From NCBI GenBank assembly GCA_902706235.1, contig CACSJR010000017.1, positions 54,566 to 118,565 on the forward strand: 64,000 nucleotides of DNA, in the 5' to 3' direction. Shown piece after piece: positions 60,101 to 64,000 of this stretch. The DNA comes from Citrobacter sp. 18056 (GTDB lineage Bacteria; Pseudomonadota; Gammaproteobacteria; Enterobacterales; Enterobacteriaceae). Under the pieces are notes generated by a model. The model did not search any database. It was not told the origin of the DNA and saw only the letters and a list, made by a program, of their open reading frames with translations. Each line of letters opens with the position of its first letter. Within the stretch, counting starts at the first letter, position 1. The position numbers and the translations under genes were made by a program.

Positions 60101-60265
60101 CAGGTGTGCCTGAACGTCACCCTGCTGCTTTTTAAGGTTGCCCAGCGCCGCGCCCACCTCCGTGGCACTGTTGCGCATTTTGTTCAGCGACTTATCGGCT
60201 GACGTAAAGGCCGGACTCAACGCATCCTTTGCGCTGAGCAGGACCGAGACTTTTTTATCCGCCAC
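57194..60265 (-). CDS. Phage tail tape measure protein
   Basis: A 1023-residue tape measure protein that sets tail length and may form a channel during DNA entry. It has an N-terminal coiled-coil (about 30-130), the conserved tape measure core (about 230-560, with VEYEYAWADVQKVV and TLIAGGEQEDTAATALKNIT), a hydrophobic segment, a Gly-Gln-Lys repeat patch near 685-700, and a glycine-zipper hydrophobic stretch (about 840-915). It starts with GTG within the end of E'. Tail length by the usual rule would be of P2 order. Confidence 0.92.
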   Translation of the reverse strand: MADKKVSVLLSAKDALSPAFTSADKSLNKMRNSATEVGAALGNLKKQQGDVQAHLKSQQALKETNRKLAENKKRLDASGAALRESQAEQRRYQKGIAGAEETLRNLDVELARNGKLTREQRIAHVRATQSLEQLRPAYKKASAEVAVKRREDKAATREMTSLTTAADKERTRLQSLGSVMKKTGVDTRNLAKEQARLTTDTAKASASLLRQETRIMTINKAQAKMATNREVRQGIKSRAMGGVMTTALTAAPFVAAGKKAVEYEYAWADVQKVVSFKNAKEDHDLKMAARAQASKLGVGQTGMTEILAAAGQAGVANGKDGKIDTKQLLRFGVEASKMAIAFDTDAGAAGDTMAKMRTSMKLNQGQMIDMANYINQVSNTMAAKPMEIAAVMRRQGANAMKAGLSGKQAAAFAGTLIAGGEQEDTAATALKNITGRLTKGFAATKQQKRSLSMLGFDPGVLAKDMQKDAAGTILNVLDKINKQSPDKQKAIISDIFGEEVAGAVAKLTTNMDALQGSLRMVGDKAAYADSMEKEYVKKAATRKVKMDKLRSSVEDMEIALGDMLLPVIDYAAPRIQKTATAFSALLKNSESARTTLKAAAAGIAGLIALKVTVGTFKWIKTLGSDLLNAGKIAKAKLGGASDHTATSANRAAAALERMNRQMDRMGGRGGATGDVRSSGGRKGKKGQKGQKGQKGQKGKGGNGRVRPAEVERAPATRSRGAKIRSGGKGLFGAVASYVIPFAATYGLDYVQRKFSGDDSGDVPTPGDAGRAVADAPPAMPPGQPAMAGMLPELSNDVNYLQDGVALASPFIKGAGRMFTPLALAAGAINTASVVMNGGSAAEIGGAVGNTGGMVAGASLGAAIGTAILPVVGTAIGGVLGGIAGSELGQIVGETVGPYIKEGWEGIKGWFSSDDQPVTASDKVPKVQPKDLTKISDKSVTPAIDSAVAKAKSEQSPPAPEVHITVENKPHFDIKASGDPAQDNALAKKIEDILQRTQTKALHEALASGVDARMNASLSGQRSD
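58173..58215 (-). repeat. 9-bp tandem repeat in the tape measure gene
   Basis: CCTTTCTGG is repeated 4.8 times head to tail on the + strand. It encodes Gly-Gln-Lys units in the tape measure protein. Unit length is a multiple of three, so copy-number change would keep the frame. Confidence 0.9.
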
Positions 60266-61006
60266 TCTTCACCCCTAACTTAGTCATGGCCAGCTCGTAA
60301 CGTTTGAGCGCGCGGGGCGCTGACCAGGACAGGATTTCACGTTCGCTGGCGTGATAAACCAGCGGGAGAATATCGGTCAGTCGGTCAACGTCGCCGTCTG
60401 AAAGAAGTCCCCCTGTTGCGTCAAAAAATCACGCACCCGCTCCATCAGATGATTAAAATCCGGCATGTGAAACTGGTCGATAATGTCCTGATGCAGCCCG
60501 GTGCAGGTACTGGCGACCATCATCCCGCGCTTATGGCCATCTTTTTCAATACGCAACTGGCGGGTCAGGCCCACGGTCGGCGGCTGAAGGCGGTAATCTG
60601 CAATATCACCGTTTACAGGGTCATGGACAGCGACCAGCAGGGTCGGCGTGTCCGGTTTAAAGACGATCTTATCTACCTTTTCTCCGGCTTCACGCTTCGC
60701 ATCAGCATCTTCTTCCAGCAGATCCAGGGTGGTGTGGTTCGTCAGGCGATCAACCTGTGCAACCAGACTGTTGTAATCCGGCTTTTTCAGCTGTGCGATA
60801 ACGTCATCAGGCTGACCGGTCATTGCTACCGCCAGTTCAAATTCCTGATCCAGTGCGTGAAACCCGTTGGGGTCATTGTCAGTGTCGTATTTCTTACCAA
60901 TCTCACGCACCTGCTTTGCGCTCAGGGTGCTGACAGTCAGCTCACTGAGAACGCCAGCAGCAATGGTTAACGGGTAAACAAGGGCCATTTTGCGGCTGTA
61001 AGACAT
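60255..61006 (-). CDS. Tail chaperone E+E' made by -1 frameshift
   Basis: The E' frame lies at -1 relative to E and has no start of its own; it encodes DRLTDILPLV, SEREILSWSAPRALKRYELA and MTKLGVKSGG after E. Near the end of E the heptamer T TTT TTG (60422-60428 on the minus strand, in frame as GAT TTT TTG) is the same slip site as in P2 E/E'. Frameshifting there gives a long chaperone that recruits the tape measure to tube protein. E' overlaps the tape measure start by 11 bases. Confidence 0.8.
60377..61006 (-). CDS. Tail assembly chaperone E, with two copies of its domain
   Basis: A 209-residue protein of the P2 gpE/Mu gp41 family. It is twice the usual length and shows the domain twice: LTIAAGVLSELTVSTLS ... 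QPDDVIAQLKKPDYNSLVAQV (about 12-88) and YRLQPPTVGLTRQLRIE ... LHQDIIDQFHMPDFNHLMERV (about 125-195). Internal duplication is the simplest reading. GGAG precedes the ATG at 61006. Its 3' end carries the slip site described for E+E'. Confidence 0.82.
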   Translation of the reverse strand: MSYSRKMALVYPLTIAAGVLSELTVSTLSAKQVREIGKKYDTDNDPNGFHALDQEFELAVAMTGQPDDVIAQLKKPDYNSLVAQVDRLTNHTTLDLLEEDADAKREAGEKVDKIVFKPDTPTLLVAVHDPVNGDIADYRLQPPTVGLTRQLRIEKDGHKRGMMVASTCTGLHQDIIDQFHMPDFNHLMERVRDFLTQQGDFFQTATLTD

Positions 61007-61068
61007 AAGGACTCCATAGACGGAAAAACCCGCACAGTGGCGGGTTGTGGTGAATGTAAAAAACAGGG

Positions 61069-61575
61069 TTAGTTCATGCCGATCAGGGCGCGGAACGGCG
61101 CAAGGAAGTCTTCCTGACCCAGATTGACCACGCTGCCATCGTTGGCGACTTCCCAGCAGATTTTGCCGTTAATGGTCTTTTTCTTGCGCTTGCAGGAAAC
61201 CGTTAACACCGTCTGAGACAGCTCGCCCATTTTGGTATTGCTGTCTTCCACGTTGTTAATCTCGCCGATCCATTCGGCTTTCAGTTTAAACTCGCCGCCG
61301 TCTTCGTCGCGGTATGCCTCTTCAATAGTGACCGCGCAGTTTGAACCTGCCTGCAGGCCGTACATCACCAGGACTTCAGAGCGCGCACCGGAAATGGTCA
61401 GCGTGCCGGTCATCGCTTCAATGCCGGTCGACACTTCGCGCTCCACAAACGAACCACCGCGTGTTTTTTCCATCACTTTTTTCGGTGCCGGATCGGCAAC
61501 ATCTTCCAGTGTCAGATACAGGGGAACCCCCTGAATGGTGACACGTTGGGCCATACGGGTTAATACTCCAGCCAT
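61069..61575 (-). CDS. Phage major tail tube protein (FII)
   Basis: A 168-residue tube protein of the P2 FII type, forming the inner tail tube. Seen are ARSEVLVMYGLQAGSN, the charged VEREVSTGIEAMTG loop and a basic KRKKKTINGKICWEV end. It follows the sheath gene by a one-base overlap. Confidence 0.87.
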   Translation of the reverse strand: MAGVLTRMAQRVTIQGVPLYLTLEDVADPAPKKVMEKTRGGSFVEREVSTGIEAMTGTLTISGARSEVLVMYGLQAGSNCAVTIEEAYRDEDGGEFKLKAEWIGEINNVEDSNTKMGELSQTVLTVSCKRKKKTINGKICWEVANDGSVVNLGQEDFLAPFRALIGMN

Positions 61576-63017
61576 TACAGTACGCTCTCCAGGAATGATT
61601 CAACGATGCCGGTATCTTCGCTCAGGTGATACACGACGTGTTCGTTCGGACTGTAACCGGCATACTGGATGGCGATATGCCACTCCCCGCTCCGGTATTT
61701 GTCCGTGGTGTTCAGCGTGGGGTGCAGGTACACCCGCGCACCAATTAATGCCTCCTCCATTTGTAGCCCGGAGAGAAAGTCATTAATCAGGTTAACGCGC
61801 TGGTCCATGAAGGTTTTGGTCAGGTTTTCTGCCATCCCCTCTTCGGTGGTAGCCAGCAGCTTGCGAATAATGGTGTGCTCCAGCCCCACCTGCGACACGA
61901 AGCGACCGGACACGGTGCGGTTGCCAATCAGCGAATATCCCCCACGGGAGGTGCGCGCAAAATAGCTCACGCCGTAGCGGTTCAGCAGGTCGCCGTTGGT
62001 CGTTTTATCCAGCAGGTTGTAATCAATGTGGCGCTGCAGCCCTTCGATGTTTACCCCCATCCGGCCTTTGCCCGGAGACTCCCACGGCTTCACGCGGGCA
62101 AAGCACGCCAGTGCCTGTGCAGACGGTGAGCCGTACACGTAGTCCGCTTCGGCCTGACTCCAGACCTTGACCATCGGGTCAACAAGATAGAACTGGTCAT
62201 AACCGGTGCCTGCTACTGCCATCGACTCAGACAATGCAATCGCATCCTGGTCATTGGTGGACGGGCCGTCCCCGACCGGAATGGCGTAGATTTTTGCACC
62301 CAGCGCGGCGAGCGCGTCACTGACGGGTTTCTGGCAGAAGCCTGGCGCACTGATATGCGTCAGGGATTCCTGTGTATTTTTCAGTGCCTGCATGCCGGTG
62401 ATTCGTCCGGTCGCCGCATCGACACCGCCGATAATGTTGGCCACGGTCGTGTTGCTGATAAGGGATTTCCCGTTAATGGTGATGAGCATTTCCGGGACAA
62501 TATCTGCAGCGGTCAGGCCGGTTGCACCGGATAAAACCAGCGTATCGCTGTCGCTGACGGTAAAGCTCACCACGTCAGCGGTTTTATCGCCAATCGTCAC
62601 ACTCCAGCCGGTGGGGTCAGTCACCTCTTCGGTCAGGGTACTTTCTTTAATGACGATGACCACGTTGCCGCTGCCGGCATCATCGCTCGCGGAGACGACC
62701 GTACCGGTGTAGTCTGCCGCCTCCGGCGCATCGGCGCCTTCTTCAACCACCACCACGTAGCAGGCCACAGAGGCCAGTTGCTGAATCGCGGCAATCGCCG
62801 GATACAGCGTCCCGGCCTCGGCTCCCGTTGGGTCAAGGGCCGCAAGCTGCGCCGGGTTGGCAATACGACAGGGTTTATTGCGCGGAATTAACGGATCCAG
62901 GTTCGGGGCCGTACCGACCAGGCCGAAGACGGTCGCCCCGGCAGGCCCCATTGGTTGTGGCGCTTTCTTGCTCTCTACGCTCGCGCCGTTATGCACAAAA
63001 CTGGTAATTTCTGGCAT
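61575..63017 (-). CDS. Phage tail sheath protein (FI)
   Basis: The contractile sheath, 480 residues. Domain signs are the N-terminal VFGLVGTAPNLDPLIPRNKP, the variable middle insert (about 95-215, with VSFTVSDSDTLVLSGATG), and the conserved C-terminal YSLIGNRTVSGRFVSQVGLE and WHIAIQYAGYSPNEHVVYHL. The start at 63017 has GGAG seven bases upstream; a longer frame would run into the next gene. Confidence 0.92.
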   Translation of the reverse strand: MPEITSFVHNGASVESKKAPQPMGPAGATVFGLVGTAPNLDPLIPRNKPCRIANPAQLAALDPTGAEAGTLYPAIAAIQQLASVACYVVVVEEGADAPEAADYTGTVVSASDDAGSGNVVIVIKESTLTEEVTDPTGWSVTIGDKTADVVSFTVSDSDTLVLSGATGLTAADIVPEMLITINGKSLISNTTVANIIGGVDAATGRITGMQALKNTQESLTHISAPGFCQKPVSDALAALGAKIYAIPVGDGPSTNDQDAIALSESMAVAGTGYDQFYLVDPMVKVWSQAEADYVYGSPSAQALACFARVKPWESPGKGRMGVNIEGLQRHIDYNLLDKTTNGDLLNRYGVSYFARTSRGGYSLIGNRTVSGRFVSQVGLEHTIIRKLLATTEEGMAENLTKTFMDQRVNLINDFLSGLQMEEALIGARVYLHPTLNTTDKYRSGEWHIAIQYAGYSPNEHVVYHLSEDTGIVESFLESVL

Positions 63018-63027
63018 TACCGCTCCT

Positions 63028-63213
63028 TTATTTGCGTTTTTTGGACTGTGGGGCGGGTGCGGCACGGGCCGTATCTGCCGGTTTGATGTGACCGTTAAGC
63101 AGCAGGATTTTGGCCTGTCGCTCGGTCAGTTCAATGTCGGTCCCGGCATCAAGCCAGTGACCGGAGCCGGGGTGTTCAATCCCGCGCACAACAACATATT
63201 TTTTGTTCGCCAT
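63028..63213 (-). CDS. Small phage protein upstream of sheath (DUF2635-like position)
   Basis: A 61-residue protein (KYVVVRGIEHPGSGHWLDAG, ELTERQAKILLLNGHIKPAD) with a basic tail. A small protein of this kind precedes the sheath gene in Mu-like and related tails. I cannot name its role. An AGG site precedes the ATG at 63213. Confidence 0.65.
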   Translation of the reverse strand: MANKKYVVVRGIEHPGSGHWLDAGTDIELTERQAKILLLNGHIKPADTARAAPAPQSKKRK

Positions 63214-63271
63214 AGGTTCTCCGGGCGTAAAAAAAGCGACCGTAGTCGCCGTGAATATTCAGTGTTCGGGG

Positions 63272-63505
63272 TTACGCGGGGTCTGGCCGTGTCAGCAGGG
63301 TCAGCGCCGCGTCAAAATAAAACAGGCCGTCTGCCGGGTTGTGGTACATGCCAGGTTCACAAATGACCGCGTCCTGGACCTCTGTCATGACGAAACCCTC
63401 CATTTCAAACCCATCCGGGCCAACGATAATCACGTTATCCACCCGGTTGCTGCCAGCAGGCATCATGGCCATTCGCCGTCTTGACACTGTTTTTTCGTCA
63501 GGCAT
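63272..63505 (-). CDS. Hypothetical phage tail-region protein
   Basis: A 77-residue soluble protein (MPDEKTVSRRRMAMM, VIIVGPDGFEMEGFVMTEV, MYHNPADGLFYFDAAL). I do not recognise the family. GGAGTG lies upstream of the ATG. It is sandwiched between the fibre C-terminus and the sheath-linked genes, so a role in tail or fibre assembly is possible. Confidence 0.55.
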   Translation of the reverse strand: MPDEKTVSRRRMAMMPAGSNRVDNVIIVGPDGFEMEGFVMTEVQDAVICEPGMYHNPADGLFYFDAALTLLTRPDPA

Positions 63506-63519
63506 ATCGCCACTCCTTA

Positions 63520-64000
63520 TCAGGTATATTCATCAATGATAACCACTCCATCACCGCCTCTTCCGCCATTGGCAGCGGAGGCTGTTGATAAATTCACGGC
63601 TCCGGCTCCACCGCCGCCCTGAATGCCATTCATCGCAGAACTGGTAGAGCCCAGTGCGCCCCCCGCGCCCAGCATGCTGTCCCCCCCTTTCCCGCCTGCG
63701 GTTATCGTTTTACTGAAAAAGATGATGTCATCCGGCAGTCCGCCCGGACACGATAAATAATCATCTTCGGTGGCATAACCCGTCGATGGCCAGGGGAGAG
63801 CAGGTTTCCTGGGGGCTCCAGAAATGGGGAAAGAAACTGATTTTCCCGGCGGGCCACCGGCTATCTGGCGCAGGAAGGGTGCCCTGGTTACTCCCCCCTG
63901 AGAATCTGCCTCTCCTCCCGCGCCAACAATAACGCTGAAAGGACTACCGTCATTATTCCGCACCTGCCATTGCTCGGCATATTCCCCCCCCACCCCACCC
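63520..64000 (-). CDS. Glycine-rich tail fibre C-terminus (partial)
   Basis: The frame is open to the window edge; only the C-terminal 160 residues are seen. They are rich in glycine with short G-rich turns (VGAGGEADSQGG, GGKGGDSMLGAGGALG, IQGGGGAGAVNLS, GGRGGDGVVIIDEYT), as in glycine-rich receptor-binding tips of Enterobacter, Klebsiella and T4-group phages. It should determine host binding. The 5' end and full size are outside the window. Confidence 0.75.
   Translation of the reverse strand, partial: GGVGGEYAEQWQVRNNDGSPFSVIVGAGGEADSQGGVTRAPFLRQIAGGPPGKSVSFPISGAPRKPALPWPSTGYATEDDYLSCPGGLPDDIIFFSKTITAGGKGGDSMLGAGGALGSTSSAMNGIQGGGGAGAVNLSTASAANGGRGGDGVVIIDEYT

Overview
This window is chromosomal DNA from a member of the Enterobacteriaceae. 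Nearly all of the first 52.9 kb follows, gene for gene, the mntP-to-yecE arc known from Escherichia coli and Salmonella, with very high protein similarity. An acid-type FtsI paralog next to rlmA, an insert between pphA and sdsR, and no visible yebG or yebB point to an Enterobacter/Citrobacter/Lelliottia/Kluyvera-type genome rather than E. coli itself. The species cannot be fixed from sequence reading alone. Family and E. coli comparisons throughout are from recalled knowledge, not from a search.

Layout. Positions 1-20.2 kb: Mn exporter mntP with the 3' part of its riboswitch leader; rlmA; a second FtsI-like transpeptidase; cspC-yobF; yebO; mgrB (PhoQ brake); yobH; kdgR; the MFS pump yebQ; htpX; prc-proQ; msrC; the letAB (yebST) lipid-transport operon; rsmF; yebV; yebW; pphA; and a VirK/YbjX-like gene. 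Positions 20.2-26.3 kb form a more A+T-rich accessory islet: a 47-residue membrane protein, an orphan strong terminator, a membrane c-di-GMP protein (GGDEF, degenerate GGDEF, EAL), a Kbp-like BON-LysM protein, and an ABM monooxygenase gene next to an ACT/ArsR deletion scar. It ends at the conserved SdsR/SraC antisense RNA pair.

Positions 26.5-52.9 kb return to the backbone: copC-copD-yebY, holE, yobB, exoX, ptrB, yebE, yebF, purT with its PurR site, the hexose-acid/pentose block eda-edd-zwf with divergent hexR and then pykA (an ERIC element lies between hexR and pykA), lpxM, mepM, znuA/znuCB around a Zur box, ruvAB, ruvC, yebC, nudB, aspS and yecD.

From about 53.02 kb a prophage is integrated inside yecE, leaving only 36 or so native codons. 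Its end carries a helically phased array of direct repeats (probable integrase arm sites), two tandem LexA-type boxes before a dinI-like gene, an A+T-rich MORN-repeat cargo gene, two possible small RNAs, and then, on the minus strand, a contractile-tail cassette: D, X, U, tape measure, E' and E joined by a -1 frameshift, tube, sheath, two small proteins, and the C-terminus of a glycine-rich tail fibre cut by the window edge.

No rRNA, tRNA, CRISPR array or insertion sequence was seen. The most unusual items are the three-domain c-di-GMP protein in the islet, the ACT/ArsR fusion scar, the SXN-to-SSD change in the FtsI paralog, and the att-proximal prophage control region with its cargo gene.
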